A program made the position numbers and the translations under genes. A DNA stretch of 64,000 nt from Planctomycetota bacterium (lineage in GTDB: Bacteria; Planctomycetota; Phycisphaerae; WQYP01), in assembly GCA_021819825.1 (NCBI GenBank), contig JAKAEZ010000001.1:135600-199599 (forward strand). Reading direction: 5' to 3'. Positions 28,501-37,804 of this stretch are shown in pieces. Under the pieces are notes generated by a model. That model saw only the letters and a list, made by a program, of their open reading frames with translations, made no database searches and was not told the origin of the DNA. Each line of letters begins with the position of its first letter. Position 1 is the stretch's first letter.

Positions 28501-28909
28501 GCGCGATCGTATGCAGGAGATCAAGAAACTTGGCATTCGCTTTTCACTTGATGACTTTGGCACCGGCTACTCCAGTTTAAGTTACCTCACGCGTTTCCCG
28601 ATTGACACTTTGAAGATAGATCGGTCCTTTATCCGCGATATGATGGATGACCCCAAAGACCTCGCCGTGGTGGACACCATTGTCGATTTGGCGGACAACC
28701 TGCAATTACGCACGATTGCCGAAGGCGTAGAAAAAATTGAACAAGTGACGCTGTTGAAACTGCTGGGTTGCCATGCTATGCAGGGTTATTACTTCAGCCC
28801 GCCGGTGCCGGCGGATCAATTCGCGCAGTTTTTACTTACGGATCGGCGATTGGAGGATGTAACGCCAACACCCCATGCGCAGGGCGTATCTCCCGCGACC
28901 GTCGCGTAA
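25568..28909 (+). CDS. Membrane sensor with GAF, PAS, GGDEF and EAL domains
   Basis: The 1113-aa protein has a first membrane helix (FAIVGFALLLTVAIPLYQL), a periplasmic domain of about 280 residues, and a second helix near residue 320 (FWLAVTVGMTLTIAAIMAFLFISMY). A GAF domain (about 380-520) and a PAS domain (about 542-650, MEAAGDAIILSESDGRIIEANRRALDQLG) follow. The diguanylate cyclase has an intact GGDEF at about 746, and the phosphodiesterase has intact SAEALIRW (about 874), DDFGTGYSSLSYL and AEGVE motifs. Both c-di-GMP activities are therefore possible. The periplasmic part is not recognised; the N-terminal four-helix look suggests a PilJ/NIT-like sensor. Confidence 0.93.
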   Translation: MSDPLTAFMQRLKHPTKFAIVGFALLLTVAIPLYQLYESQTSKIHTAQMESTWARYSQSIIKLMTLIQAHEQAVVAADRREFLPSGKRATTGDEIDYLIVNIGRQNRNLSGALHVHGLWKVVIKNWYKLKSADNTLPPRLLVPRYTDELSHIWNIALVASDYAQLRHDHDPSTLGMIRIVRKQIPDALSDVGKLRMLLLENPRTLTQALAQSKRIRNLIERLHWGDIRSLRHNLQLPVQTSPDFLTLMTSHISQLSVLSRNLMRLSDKPGILDSDTRLRLLFVADNIAENISGTSTLAMHWLQNMLTARLANLRFWLAVTVGMTLTIAAIMAFLFISMYRSLIGAIMERSTAERRVRQIRDLYDALSQTNRLIAHHCRQEELFSEVCQIIVRLGHFDLAAIVTLDSTTSHLVPVASAGPAVSTYLNRIVSADDNSLPSGCQPIDNCLTTGKPVIINRLEFLSPSREWEIQAVQANLKSAAAFPLVRHGAVVGALAIYCSAQERFDDQFTNLLTEISNGVSFAIEDRAREDFRKASDQALRDSEQRYHVVMEAAGDAIILSESDGRIIEANRRALDQLGYTREELLRMPATALFPKNQHSEILARYVKILLTGRTVDSNVTILRKDQRTFPADAVESRVDLQGRHLILSIFRDVSERKAAEERIHYLAFHDALTGLPNRTLLIDRIEQAIREAQRRDSLVGILFLDLDNFKTVNDTLGHDFGDELLQGAAMRIRSALRAEDTLARLGGDEFIVLITDPQSPADVAVVSQKIIDAMNVPFVIAGHTFHITCSIGMSVFPRDGKDSGVLLRTADEALYEVKKEGRNRATFHTPEMHEAAVESIRLENDLREAIRLDQFVLHYQPVINLQTGRIVSAEALIRWLHPERGLISPLRFIPLAEEKGLILILGEWVMRTACEQNRQWQLAGLPVVPIAVNLSALQCREPSLENTVRTILKETGVDPSLLELEITEGTLMQQTDALRDRMQEIKKLGIRFSLDDFGTGYSSLSYLTRFPIDTLKIDRSFIRDMMDDPKDLAVVDTIVDLADNLQLRTIAEGVEKIEQVTLLKLLGCHAMQGYYFSPPVPADQFAQFLLTDRRLEDVTPTPHAQGVSPATVA

Positions 28910-29129
28910 GTGACGCCACGGTGAGCGCAAGCACCGGCAAATCGCATTTAGTAGCCCCCGAAGCAGCGAGTCTGAACCTTTCCTGCGGGCGAGGAGCCTG
29001 TCCGAGGAAAAAGAAACAAAGCCGATCCATGGCGCGTTTATCAAAAGAGCCGCTATAATAGAACAAGGTTCGGGTGAGGGAGTTTCATTCGCGGCTCAAA
29101 TGCTTGCCGTGTAAAGCGGACCTGATACG
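28910..29129. other. Spacer downstream of the GGDEF/EAL gene
   Basis: No gene is seen. AGGAGCCTGTCCGAG (28992-29006) resembles one arm of the palindromic repeat at 43261-43304. A TATAAT at 29054-29059 lacks a recognisable -35. Confidence 0.4.
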
Positions 29130-29161
29130 AAAAACAATGGGAATAACATTGTCTTTTTTGT
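29130..29161 (+). terminator. Rho-independent terminator-like hairpin
   Basis: ACAATG (29134-29139) pairs with CATTGT (29147-29152) and is followed by CTTTTTTG. The stem is short and AT-rich. It lies after the GGDEF/EAL gene and before the next small gene, so it may end the upstream transcript. Confidence 0.5.
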
Positions 29162-29250
29162 TTGAATGATCGCATAAAAAAGCATCTTGTTGGTGCAGCC
29201 CATTTTTATGCTGTATCCGGGATTTTTGACATTTTTAAGGATGATACGCA

Positions 29251-29556
29251 ATGGCTAAGAACATCGAAACCGACAATCCGCTTTATCTGGTGGCAACCGA
29301 TCCAGTAAATCTGTGGCAGAATTGCCGCGGCAAGCCCGTCAATTCGTGGTTGACACGCTTTGATCGCTCCGTTGAAGTTCAGTTAATCCATAGCCGTGAA
29401 CAGAAAAAAGTGACCTTTGAGCCTTTTGAGGGAGGCGAAAAGGAAAAGGGCCTGCGCATCAGCGCGACCGATCAGGCGTTTTGGACCAATCTGGTCAGCG
29501 GTGCCAGTGCCAAGGATCACCGTCGCTTTCAGATTTCCTGCCGATTCACCGGTTGA
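29251..29556 (+). CDS. Conserved-looking small protein, function unknown
   Basis: The 101-aa protein begins MAKNIETDNPLYLVATDPVN with AAGGA upstream of the ATG. It reads as a compact soluble domain without signal peptide or membrane helix: LWQNCRGKPVNSWLTRFDRSVEVQLIHSREQKKVTFEPF and later LRISATDQAFWTNLVSGASAKDHRRFQI. I do not recognise the family. It is a lone gene convergent with the PHP phosphatase. Codon order and a good start context support a real gene. Confidence 0.65.
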   Translation: MAKNIETDNPLYLVATDPVNLWQNCRGKPVNSWLTRFDRSVEVQLIHSREQKKVTFEPFEGGEKEKGLRISATDQAFWTNLVSGASAKDHRRFQISCRFTG

Positions 29557-29582
29557 ATTCAGCGGGCGGCTCCATGGTTCGG

Positions 29583-30296
29583 TCACACCCAGAGTTTGGC
29601 GGGATTTTCAATGGTCAGTTGATCGACGATCTTTTCGCCGACCAGTGTCTGGGCGCGTTCTAAACCATGCAGCCGGGCACCGGCATGGGCAAACCGGTGG
29701 CAATCGGAACCGAGCATAAAATATCGCCCCTCTTGCAGAAAACGCTCCGCCAGAAGTCGTTGTGCTTCCGGCTCTGATCCGCCCAGAGGCCCCAAATTAC
29801 CTTGGAACAACAGCCCGCGCTTCGCCAGTGTTTGAATAAGACTGGGATTTTCCCGCATCACCATCATACGTTCAGGGTGCGCTAAAATCACCGTAAATTC
29901 ATTGGCCTGAAGCCAGTCAACACACCGATCGGCCCACGCAGGCCAGTCAGGCTCCCAGAGGTCCGCCAATACATAGCGTGTATTCATTCCAAAGGTGGGA
30001 ACGCCGGAGGTATCTCTCCACCGGGCCATTTCCGGAGACAAACGCAATTCACCACCGGGCCGGAATTCCGCCGTTATTCCGGCGGTACGCATCTGTCGAC
30101 GAAATTCGTCGATGGCCGCCAGCGTGGCCTCGGGGCGGATGTCGCACATATCAGTCGGGCCGGTGTGGGGGGTAAGAAAAAACCGGTTATACCCCTTTTC
30201 CATAAACGCTTTGATGCACGGCACAGCGTCCGCATAGGTGCGACAACCATCATCCATGCCCGGCAGATAATGGTTATGTACATCAATTCGGCCCAT
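29583..30296 (-). CDS. PHP-domain tyrosine phosphatase (CpsB/YwqE-like)
   Basis: The start is set at ATG 30296 (MGRIDVHNHYLPGMDDG), since the longer frame would run into typA. The 237-aa protein has the metal-binding motifs of PHP phosphatases: DVHNHYLPGMDDG at the N-terminus, FFLTPHTGPTD, FRPGGELRLSPEM, VILAHPERM and LGSDCHRF. In Gram-positives CpsB/YwqE dephosphorylates the tyrosine kinase that controls capsule export. Here it follows typA after 47 bp and probably forms a pair with it. No kinase is nearby. Confidence 0.85.
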   Translation of the reverse strand: MGRIDVHNHYLPGMDDGCRTYADAVPCIKAFMEKGYNRFFLTPHTGPTDMCDIRPEATLAAIDEFRRQMRTAGITAEFRPGGELRLSPEMARWRDTSGVPTFGMNTRYVLADLWEPDWPAWADRCVDWLQANEFTVILAHPERMMVMRENPSLIQTLAKRGLLFQGNLGPLGGSEPEAQRLLAERFLQEGRYFMLGSDCHRFAHAGARLHGLERAQTLVGEKIVDQLTIENPAKLWV

Positions 30297-30343
30297 GGCT
30301 GATTTCCTGTGCTTCGACCATAAACGCAGACGACGGCCCGATC

Positions 30344-32200
30344 TCAACCGGAAACCGCTTCCATTGCGGCATCCGACCGCCCCATGCGCTTGCGATCATT
30401 TTCTTTGAGATAGCGCTTGCGCAGGCGAATGGTCTGCGGCGTAATTTCAACAAGTTCATCATCTTCAATATATTCCAGCGCAATTTCCAGGGACATATCC
30501 CGGGGTGGCTTGAGGATGATGTTTTTATCACTGGAAGTCGTGCGCATATTGGAAAGTTTCTTTTCGCGGCACACATTGACGGTGATGTCGGTGTCTTTAT
30601 TGTATTCGCCGACGATCATACCTTCATACACTTCGTCGCCGGGCTTCACGAACATCACGCCGCGATCCTGCAGGGTATCAAGGGCATAGGCATTGGTGGT
30701 GCCCAGTTCCATGCTGACCATGACACCATTCTGCCGCCCCGGCAAGGCTCCGCGGATAAACTGATAATCATGAAACGTATGGTGCATCACGGCTTCGCCC
30801 TGCGTGGCATTTAGCAGTCGCGTCCGCAACCCGATTAAACCGCGTGCCGGAATGGTAAATTCCAGGTGAGTCATATTTCCTTTGGAGTCCATACGGACCA
30901 ACTCGCCTCGGCGGTTACCGATGGCTTCCATCACGGAGCCTACATGCTGCTGCGGAACATCAATCACCAGATTTTCCACCGGTTCGCACTTGTGACCGTT
31001 GAGTTCTTTGAAAATTACTTTCGGTTTGCTAACTTGAAGTTCGTACCCTTCGCGGCGCATGTTCTCCAGCAACACGCCCAGATGCAGCAGCCCGCGACCG
31101 CTAACGCGCAGCGAATCAGCCGAGGACGTATCCTCCACGCGCAGCGCCACATTGCTTTGCAATTCCCGATACAGCCGATCGCGGACATTGCGGCTGGTGA
31201 TAAATTTGCCTTCACGGCCGGCGAACGGTGAATCGTTGACGCTGAAAATCATGCTTAAAGTGGGTTCATCAACATCAATAAGGGGCAACGCCACAGGATG
31301 CTCCGCCGCCGCAATGGTATCTCCAATATCGACATCTTCAATACCCACGACGGCACAGATATCTCCGGCTTCGACATGTTCGGCCTTTTCCCGGCCTAAA
31401 CCCGCGAACAGATATAATTCAGTGATATTATGCGATTCATTTTTGCCGTCGCGTTTTAATAGCGCAATTTTTTCGCCCTTACGCAGATAACCGTTGAAAA
31501 CGCGGCCAATACCGATACGACCAACGTATTCGTTGTAGTCAATATTTGTAATCTGCATCTGCAGCGGCTTTTCCAAATCGGCCACCGGTCCGGGAATTTT
31601 CTTGACAATGGTTTCCATTAGCGGGCGCATATCCATATTGTTGTCGGCGGTCTCAAGCCGCGCAAAACCCGCACGACCCGAAGCATAAATGACAGGGAAA
31701 TCAAGGGCATCATCATCCGCCTCCAGTTCCACAAACAGATCGAAGATTTCATTAAGCACTTCATCGGGCCGCGAATCCGGCCGGTCAATTTTATTGATCA
31801 CCACAATGGGCTTGATGTGATAGTGAAAGGCCTTCTTGAGCACAAAACGGGTTTGCGGCATCGGGCCTTCAAAAGCATCGACCAAAAGCAGCACGCCATC
31901 GGCCATTTTCAGCACGCGCTCCACTTCCCCGCCAAAATCGGCGTGGCCGGGTGTGTCGATGATATTAATCTTCCGCATAACCCCCGCAGAATCGACATAG
32001 TTCATCGCCACATTCTTGGCCAGGATGGTAATGCCGCGTTCGCGTTCCAGCGGGTTATTGTCTAAAATCAGTGTGTCTTCCGACATTTGTCCCGTGCGAA
32101 ACATGCCGGATTGCCGTAACAATGCATCGACCAATGTGGTCTTACCGTGGTCAACGTGGGCGATAATGGCGATATTTCGTAATTCATCTCGGCGTTTCAT
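30344..32200 (-). CDS. typA: Ribosome-associated GTPase TypA/BipA
   Basis: The 618-aa protein is the usual length for TypA. It carries G1 AHVDHGKTT near the N-terminus, the switch region [13 protein letters not shown]3 [16 protein letters not shown] and G4 [13 protein letters not shown], then the EF-G-like domains and the BipA C-terminal domain ([53 protein letters not shown]). It is a translational GTPase that helps 50S assembly and stress or cold adaptation. Confidence 0.97.
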   Translation of the reverse strand: MKRRDELRNIAIIAHVDHGKTTLVDALLRQSGMFRTGQMSEDTLILDNNPLERERGITILAKNVAMNYVDSAGVMRKINIIDTPGHADFGGEVERVLKMADGVLLLVDAFEGPMPQTRFVLKKAFHYHIKPIVVINKIDRPDSRPDEVLNEIFDLFVELEADDDALDFPVIYASGRAGFARLETADNNMDMRPLMETIVKKIPGPVADLEKPLQMQITNIDYNEYVGRIGIGRVFNGYLRKGEKIALLKRDGKNESHNITELYLFAGLGREKAEHVEAGDICAVVGIEDVDIGDTIAAAEHPVALPLIDVDEPTLSMIFSVNDSPFAGREGKFITSRNVRDRLYRELQSNVALRVEDTSSADSLRVSGRGLLHLGVLLENMRREGYELQVSKPKVIFKELNGHKCEPVENLVIDVPQQHVGSVMEAIGNRRGELVRMDSKGNMTHLEFTIPARGLIGLRTRLLNATQGEAVMHHTFHDYQFIRGALPGRQNGVMVSMELGTTNAYALDTLQDRGVMFVKPGDEVYEGMIVGEYNKDTDITVNVCREKKLSNMRTTSSDKNIILKPPRDMSLEIALEYIEDDELVEITPQTIRLRKRYLKENDRKRMGRSDAAMEAVSG

Positions 32201-32333
32201 GATAGAAATTCCAATATTTCAAGGTATATCCGGCAGCTCTATGCCAGCCGCCGTCCAGTCCGCTTCGCGCGGTTACAGCGCTTATGTGACCCTCACGCGG
32301 TCACAATGCCAAAGACCCTCATTATATCGCATT

Positions 32334-33089
32334 TCAGGGCAAATGACCAAGCAACGCGGATAATTCATGAATCAGGCGAATTTTCACGTATTCCCAGCTG
32401 GGGCAACGCTCGCCAAGCTCCGCCTGAAGCGAGGTCACCGGACGGGACAGCCCGCAGGGGTTTATCAAATCAAAGAAACTCAGATCCGTGGTTACATTCA
32501 ACGCTAATCCATGCAGCGTAGTCCAGCGCCGCAACTTGATGCCGATGGCACACATCTTTGCCATCGCGTCCACGCCTCCCCGTGTGGATTTCACCCAAAC
32601 ACCGGTAGCTCCGGCTTCCCGTGTTGCGGATAATTCAAGTGCGGCCAACGTCTGAATCACCGCCTCTTCCAACAATCGCATGTAGTCATGTACTCGTAAC
32701 TTGTAATGATTCAGAGGAATGATCGGATAAAGTACCAGTTGCCCCGGACCATGGAAGGTAATATCCCCCCCACGATCGGTCGATTCCACCGCCACGCCCC
32801 GGGCGGCCAGTGTCTGCGCATCGGCCAGCAGGTGCTCTGAGGCGCCGGGATGCCGGCCAATGGTAATAACCGCCGGATGCTTCACAACCAGCAGCGCCCC
32901 GGCGGGATATAAGCCGTTAAGCACTTTTTCATGCCATTGCAATTGGACGCTCCACGCTGCGCGGTAGTCCAGGACGCCCAAGTCCACGGCAACCAGATCG
33001 GCAATCGGCGCGGGCGGCGCTGTGCGGCCACCCACGATTGTCGCGCGGTGATTTGCGCTGCCCATCGCGATGGAACTTTCGTGGCTCAT
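32334..33089 (-). CDS. lipB: Lipoyl(octanoyl) transferase
   Basis: The 251-aa protein moves octanoyl groups from ACP to lipoyl domains. The signature [18 protein letters not shown] is complete. The catalytic Lys lies in [23 protein letters not shown], and the acyl-accepting Cys in [14 protein letters not shown]. The ATG overlaps the lon stop codon (ATGA), so translation is coupled to lon. About 30 extra residues precede the usual domain. Confidence 0.95.
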   Translation of the reverse strand: MSHESSIAMGSANHRATIVGGRTAPPAPIADLVAVDLGVLDYRAAWSVQLQWHEKVLNGLYPAGALLVVKHPAVITIGRHPGASEHLLADAQTLAARGVAVESTDRGGDITFHGPGQLVLYPIIPLNHYKLRVHDYMRLLEEAVIQTLAALELSATREAGATGVWVKSTRGGVDAMAKMCAIGIKLRRWTTLHGLALNVTTDLSFFDLINPCGLSRPVTSLQAELGERCPSWEYVKIRLIHELSALLGHLP

Positions 33090-35776
33090 CGCGACGGATT
33101 CTCCATGGCATGAAGTGCGGAGGCGGCGGCGCGTTTCGTCTTTTTATGGATTAATCCATTGCTTTTCGTCAGATTAGCGGATGGCGATTCCGAAGTGTTA
33201 CCGTCTTTTAGTGCCGCGGCCAGGACTTCGCCAACCGTCTTAACAAACACAAACTTCAGATCTTTTTTCAACTGCTGCCGGACTTCCTGCAGATCCTTTT
33301 CATTGCGTTGCGGCAGGATAACGGTTTTGATGCCGGCATGTTGCGCCGCGATGACTTTTTCCTTCACCCCGCCGATGGGTAATACCAGGCCGCGCAGGGT
33401 AATTTCCCCGGTCATAGCCACGTCAGGCCGCACCGCCTTATTGATGAACAGTGACGCCAATGCGGTGTACATGGCAACGCCGGCCGATGGTCCATCCTTG
33501 GGGACCGCCCCCGCCGGTACATGTACATGCACATCGATATCACGGAAAATCGCCGGCGTTATCCCTAATTTTTCCGCGTTATTTTTCAGCAGCGAAAATG
33601 CGGCATGCGCCGATTCCCGCATCACGTCTCCAATTTGGCCGGTAAGCCTCAGCCGCCCCTTGCCGGGCATCCGCGTGGCTTCAACAAATAATATATCTCC
33701 CCCGGCGGGAGTGTACGCCAGGCCAGTGGCGACGCCTGGCGTTGCCGTGCGCAGAGCCACTTCACTTTCAAATATCAGCGGTCCAAGATATTTTGCCAGA
33801 TCATCAATCTTCACAGTTATTTTGCCCACTTTTACGGGGGGCAATTCACCCGCCTTCGACTGAATTTTAACGGCGGGTTTCTTGCCTTTTCCAACGGCTA
33901 CGGGTTTCCCGGTCGCACCAACGAGCGTTGCCGCGACGCCACGCATGACCGAGCCGATCATACGCTCCAGATTTCGCACCCCGGCTTCGCGGGTGTAGCG
34001 TTCGATAAGCGCTTCGAGCGTGGCGGCGGGAATTTCGCAGTCTTTGCGTGTAATGCCGTTCTCCTTGAGTTGGCGCGGCACCAGGTATTTTCGCGCGATC
34101 AGCAGTTTATCCTGCTGCGTATAACCCGGAATTTCAATAACCTCCATGCGGTCGCGCAGGGCGGGCGGAACCGGTTCCATATAATTGGCGGTGCAGATAA
34201 ATATGATTTTGCTTAAGTCAAATGGAACACCCAGGTAATGGTCCTGAAAGCTGTTATTTTGCTGCGGGTCCAGGACTTCCAGCAGAGCCGCCGATGGATC
34301 ACCCCGGAAATCCGCACCAAGTTTATCCACTTCATCAAGCATCATGACCGGATTGTTGGTGCCGACTTTCCGCAGTTCTTGAATAATACGGCCCGGCATG
34401 GAACCAACGTAGGTGCGGCGGTGGCCGCGAATGTCGGCTTCATCCCGCACGCCGCCGAGGCTCATGCGCACAAACTTTCGCCCCAATGATTCCGCGATGG
34501 ACTTTCCCAGACTGGTCTTTCCGACGCCCGGCGGCCCAAGAAAGCAGAGAATGGGTCCGCGGCCCGAAGGATTGAGCTTGCGGACCGCCAGAAATTCAAC
34601 GATGCGCTTTTTTATCTTTTCCAGATCATAATGATCGCGATCTAAAATCGCCCGCGCCCGATTAATATCCAGATCATCCTGCGTGGATTTACTCCAGGGC
34701 AACTCCGCAACTGTTTCCAGAAATGACCTTATAACGCCATATTCCGGCGACGCCTGCGGTACCGCCGCCAGGCGGGCCAATTCACGATCCGTCTCTTTTT
34801 TCACCACGTCCGGCACTTTGGCTTCGTCAATTCGCTTTTTTAGATCAGCGAGTTCCTGGCTTTGCTCATCAGCCTGTCCGAGTTCTTTTTGTATGGCCTT
34901 CAACTGCTCCTGAAGAAAATAGTGCCGCTGATTTTTATCAATACTGGAGCGCACCTGCGATTGAAGTTTCTCTTCAAGCTCCAGAAGTTCTATTCGCGTT
35001 GCGAGCTTTTGACGGACCATTAACAGACGCTTAATGACATCGGTTTCCTCCAGCAGCGCCAGTTTGTCCGCAACGGAGTCATGCAGATTAGCCGCCAGAA
35101 AATCCGCCAGCGTGGACGGAGAATCAATATCATCAAGAATCGTCGCCGCCTCATCGGGAATGTTGGGCGACAATTCAATCATTCGTTTGGCGGCCTGTCG
35201 GACGCTTCCCACCAGCAATTCCGTTTCCGGCCCGACGTTTTCCGCGGCATCAGGCAGAGCTTCCACGCGGGCCTTCAGGTAGGGTTCCTGTTGTACAAAC
35301 TCCAGGACGCGAAAACGCACCAGACCATGGACAACAATGCTCTGCTGTCCATCCGCCGGGCGCAGCATTTTTAATACAATCGCCACAGTTCCCACCGCGT
35401 GCATGTCACCAGGCTGCGGGTTTTCCACGCTTTCGTTTTTCTGCGTGAGCACCCCGATAATTTTGTCGCCGGGCATCACATCATCCAGCAGGCGGCGGCT
35501 TTTATCGCGTCCTATACTCAGAGGTATGACCGCCCCGGGAAAGGCCACCGCATCGCGCACGGGCATGATGGCAATAATTTCCGGAATCCGCACCTGATGC
35601 AGCATAGGCCCAGTGACATCCGCGGTTGTTACACCGGGCGCATCGGGCGCTGCGGGGCCTTTAGACCCTGACGGCTTATTTTCGCCTGACTTGGGGTCCG
35701 GTGATGATTGTGTCTTTTCTTCCGCCATAGATTCCTGCTTGTAATATCCGCTACTTTCACCATACATGAAGCGCAA
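33086..35776 (-). CDS. lon: ATP-dependent protease LonA
   Basis: The 896-aa protein has the Lon substrate-binding N-domain (PEIIAIMPVRDAVAFPGAVIPLSIGR), a coiled coil, the AAA+ module with Walker A GPPGVGKTSLGKS (about residue 412), and the C-terminal protease with Ser in PKDGPSAGVAM (about 758) and Lys in KEKVIAAQHAG. A poorly conserved insert (GKPVAVGKGKKPAVKIQSKAG) lies between the AAA+ and protease parts. The N-terminus has a charged extension of about 55 residues. The gene is followed by lipB with overlapping codons. Confidence 0.97.
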   Translation of the reverse strand: MRFMYGESSGYYKQESMAEEKTQSSPDPKSGENKPSGSKGPAAPDAPGVTTADVTGPMLHQVRIPEIIAIMPVRDAVAFPGAVIPLSIGRDKSRRLLDDVMPGDKIIGVLTQKNESVENPQPGDMHAVGTVAIVLKMLRPADGQQSIVVHGLVRFRVLEFVQQEPYLKARVEALPDAAENVGPETELLVGSVRQAAKRMIELSPNIPDEAATILDDIDSPSTLADFLAANLHDSVADKLALLEETDVIKRLLMVRQKLATRIELLELEEKLQSQVRSSIDKNQRHYFLQEQLKAIQKELGQADEQSQELADLKKRIDEAKVPDVVKKETDRELARLAAVPQASPEYGVIRSFLETVAELPWSKSTQDDLDINRARAILDRDHYDLEKIKKRIVEFLAVRKLNPSGRGPILCFLGPPGVGKTSLGKSIAESLGRKFVRMSLGGVRDEADIRGHRRTYVGSMPGRIIQELRKVGTNNPVMMLDEVDKLGADFRGDPSAALLEVLDPQQNNSFQDHYLGVPFDLSKIIFICTANYMEPVPPALRDRMEVIEIPGYTQQDKLLIARKYLVPRQLKENGITRKDCEIPAATLEALIERYTREAGVRNLERMIGSVMRGVAATLVGATGKPVAVGKGKKPAVKIQSKAGELPPVKVGKITVKIDDLAKYLGPLIFESEVALRTATPGVATGLAYTPAGGDILFVEATRMPGKGRLRLTGQIGDVMRESAHAAFSLLKNNAEKLGITPAIFRDIDVHVHVPAGAVPKDGPSAGVAMYTALASLFINKAVRPDVAMTGEITLRGLVLPIGGVKEKVIAAQHAGIKTVILPQRNEKDLQEVRQQLKKDLKFVFVKTVGEVLAAALKDGNTSESPSANLTKSNGLIHKKTKRAAASALHAMENPSR

Positions 35777-35791
35777 TTCTCGCTTCCATGC

Positions 35792-36208
35792 TCACCGCGC
35801 TTTTGGCAATGTAATCCAAAGCATTCCCGCATCGTAGTGGGCGGAAATTTTACTGTGATCCACATTGGCCGGCATTTCAATGCTCCTGCCGAAACAGCCA
35901 TGATCAATTTCCATCAGATGTACCGCAACCGCCTTTTCCTTACCGCTGGGCATAGGACAAATCCGATGCCCCCGGATGATCAGTTGATTGTCCGCGACGC
36001 TGATCTGAATGGCATTTTCATCCATCCCCGCCAAATCCGCACAAACCATAAAAGCACTATGCGTTTCGTATAAATTCACTTCCGGACGCCATGAATCCGT
36101 GGCCCAGGATTGGAACATACCTCGACTTATTACCGTATCGGCCAAAACTTTAGCCATGCGATTGAGCATGGCCGATTCCTCCAGACCTGCGAATTCAAGT
36201 TCACTCAC
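35792..36208 (-). CDS. Hsp20/alpha-crystallin family small heat-shock protein
   Basis: The start is placed at GTG 36208 (VSELEFAGLEE) because AAGGAG lies six bases before it. The frame continues to a TTG at 36244 that would use the SD as codons. The 138-aa chaperone has the alpha-crystallin domain: WRPEVNLYETHSAFMVCADLAGMDENAIQISVADNQLIIRGHR, then GCFGRSIEMPANVD and the A-x-x-x-x-G-x-L-like YDAGMLWITLP motif. It holds unfolded proteins without ATP. A promoter and phased repeats lie upstream. Confidence 0.93.
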   Translation of the reverse strand: MSELEFAGLEESAMLNRMAKVLADTVISRGMFQSWATDSWRPEVNLYETHSAFMVCADLAGMDENAIQISVADNQLIIRGHRICPMPSGKEKAVAVHLMEIDHGCFGRSIEMPANVDHSKISAHYDAGMLWITLPKAR

Positions 36209-36272
36209 GGTAGACTCCTTGGCAATGAGAGCGCCGCCGGACAATCCGTCCCACGGGTTGCGTATGGATACT

Positions 36273-36301
36273 ATTGTAGTTACTTAGCGCCGCTTGGCCA
36301 A
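36273..36301 (-). promoter_or_regulatory. Sigma70-type promoter of hsp20
   Basis: On the minus strand TTGGCC (36301-36296) is followed after 17 bp by TACAAT (36278-36273). The likely transcription start, near 36266, lies about 58 bases upstream of the GTG. Tandem 11-bp repeats begin eight bases upstream of the -35. Confidence 0.6.
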
Positions 36302-36308
36302 TCCAAGG

Positions 36309-36338
36309 CTTTACCGGGGCTTAACCGGGGTTTTACCG
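36309..36338. repeat. Tandem 11-bp repeats upstream of the hsp20 promoter
   Basis: Units read CTTTACCGGGG, CTTAACCGGGG and then TTTTACCG. The 11-bp period places them on the same face of the helix, next to the -35 hexamer on the upstream side. This is a typical position for an activator site. Confidence 0.6.
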
Positions 36339-36420
36339 TTCTGCGGTGTCGCCGGTACAACAGCGTAAAACTCATGGAATCGCCGCAAGTCCTTCAGCGG
36401 TTGCGGAAATTATTGAGGGG

Positions 36421-36981
36421 TTAAACTTCTGTGATTTCTTTGTGCTTGGCCTGCACAAGTTCATCCACTTTGGCTTCAAATTTTTTCAGCAGTTCCTGCA
36501 CCGCCTCTTTGGCCTGTTTGGCCTGGTCCTCAGGAATTCCTGACTCTTTTTCATCCTGATCAATTTGTTTGTTGGCATCCCGACGCACATTGCGCATGGA
36601 AATTCGCGCGTGTTCCGCCGCTTCTTTTACTTTGCCCAGAAGCTGTTGGCGTCTTTCGCCGGATAACGGCGGCAGCACCAGACGAATCTGCTTGCCGTCG
36701 TTAATTGGGTTGATACCCAAGTTGGCAGCCTCAATGCCCTTGACAACATCTTTGATGGAGGCGGGATCAAAGGGTTTAATGAGAATGGATGTCGCATCCG
36801 GTGTGGTTAAGGACGCCAGTGAGCGTAAATCTGTTGGTGCCCCGTAATAATCCACTTTGATGAATTCCACCAGCGACGTACTGGCGCGGCCCGTGCGGAA
36901 CCCACGCAACTCATGCCGCAGGTGCTCAATTCCTTTTTCCATGTGTTCTTCAGCGTTGAAAAGTATTTCGTCAATTGGCAT
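36421..36981 (-). CDS. frr: Ribosome recycling factor
   Basis: The 186-aa protein is full length. It has the characteristic helical features EEHMEKGIEHLRHELRGFRTGRAS, YYGAPTDLRSLASLTTPDATSILIKPFD, NDGKQIRLVLPPLSGERRQQLLGKVKEAAEHARISMRNVRRDANK. It splits post-termination ribosomes with EF-G. The start codon overlaps the end of pyrH by 11 bp, so tsf-pyrH-frr is one operon. Confidence 0.97.
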   Translation of the reverse strand: MPIDEILFNAEEHMEKGIEHLRHELRGFRTGRASTSLVEFIKVDYYGAPTDLRSLASLTTPDATSILIKPFDPASIKDVVKGIEAANLGINPINDGKQIRLVLPPLSGERRQQLLGKVKEAAEHARISMRNVRRDANKQIDQDEKESGIPEDQAKQAKEAVQELLKKFEAKVDELVQAKHKEITEV

Positions 36982-37774
36982 TTTTTGACACTCCGGGATT
37001 CAGGGATATATTTTCAGCGCGCAAATGCGCAATGATGGGTTGGCCGTTGCCGTCGGTGTGGGTTATCAGCGTACCAATGGGTTCTCCGGATACAACCCGC
37101 ATAATATTACCCGACTTTTTTAAATTAAAGACAATAATTGGAATCTTGCTTTCCATCGCCAAGCTGATGGCGGTCATATCCATAACCCGCAGATTATCCG
37201 TAATCACCTGCCGATAAGTTAATTCGGTGTAACATTTCGCGTTGGGATTTTTTTTTGGATCAGAATCATATACGCCATCCACCTTCGTGGCTTTTAACAG
37301 CACATCGGCCTGCAACTCCGTGGCCCGAAGAGCCGCGCAGGTGTCGGTGGTAAAAAAAGGATTACCAACGCCCGCCGCCAGGACAACCACGCGGCCTTTT
37401 TCCAGATGGCGCAGGACTTTTCTACGGATAAACGGTTCGGCAACCTGAATGACATTCAGGGCACTAGCCACCCGCGTGGGTCGCCCCAGGTGCTCCAGCA
37501 CTTCCTGCAAAGCCATGGCGTTTATTACCGTAGCCAGCATGCCCATATAATCCGCGGTGGAACGCTGAATTTCACCGGATTTGGACAGCGCTTCGCCACG
37601 GATGAAATTTCCTCCACCGATCACCACGGCCACCTGAACGCCCAGTTGGGCTACTTCGGCAATTTGCCGCGCAATGGCGGTAAGTTCCGCCATATCAAAG
37701 CCAAAACCACCCTCGTGGCACAGGCCTTCGCCGGAAATTTTCAACAGAACGCGGCGGTAGCGCGGTTGGGTCAT
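36971..37774 (-). CDS. pyrH: UMP kinase
   Basis: The 267-aa protein phosphorylates UMP to UDP. It carries YRRVLLKISGEGL near the N-terminus, VIGGGNFIRGEAL, GMLATVINAMALQEVLE and the AAGVGNPFFTTDTCAALRATELQADVLLKATKVDGVYDSDPKKNP signature of bacterial hexameric UMP kinases. It is about 25 residues longer than E. coli PyrH, with the extra sequence at the C-terminus (RAENISLNPGVSKNAN). It lies 30 bp downstream of tsf. Confidence 0.97.
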   Translation of the reverse strand: MTQPRYRRVLLKISGEGLCHEGGFGFDMAELTAIARQIAEVAQLGVQVAVVIGGGNFIRGEALSKSGEIQRSTADYMGMLATVINAMALQEVLEHLGRPTRVASALNVIQVAEPFIRRKVLRHLEKGRVVVLAAGVGNPFFTTDTCAALRATELQADVLLKATKVDGVYDSDPKKNPNAKCYTELTYRQVITDNLRVMDMTAISLAMESKIPIIVFNLKKSGNIMRVVSGEPIGTLITHTDGNGQPIIAHLRAENISLNPGVSKNAN

Positions 37775-37804
37775 GTAAAACTCCAGCCAAACCAGATTAA
37801 AGTA

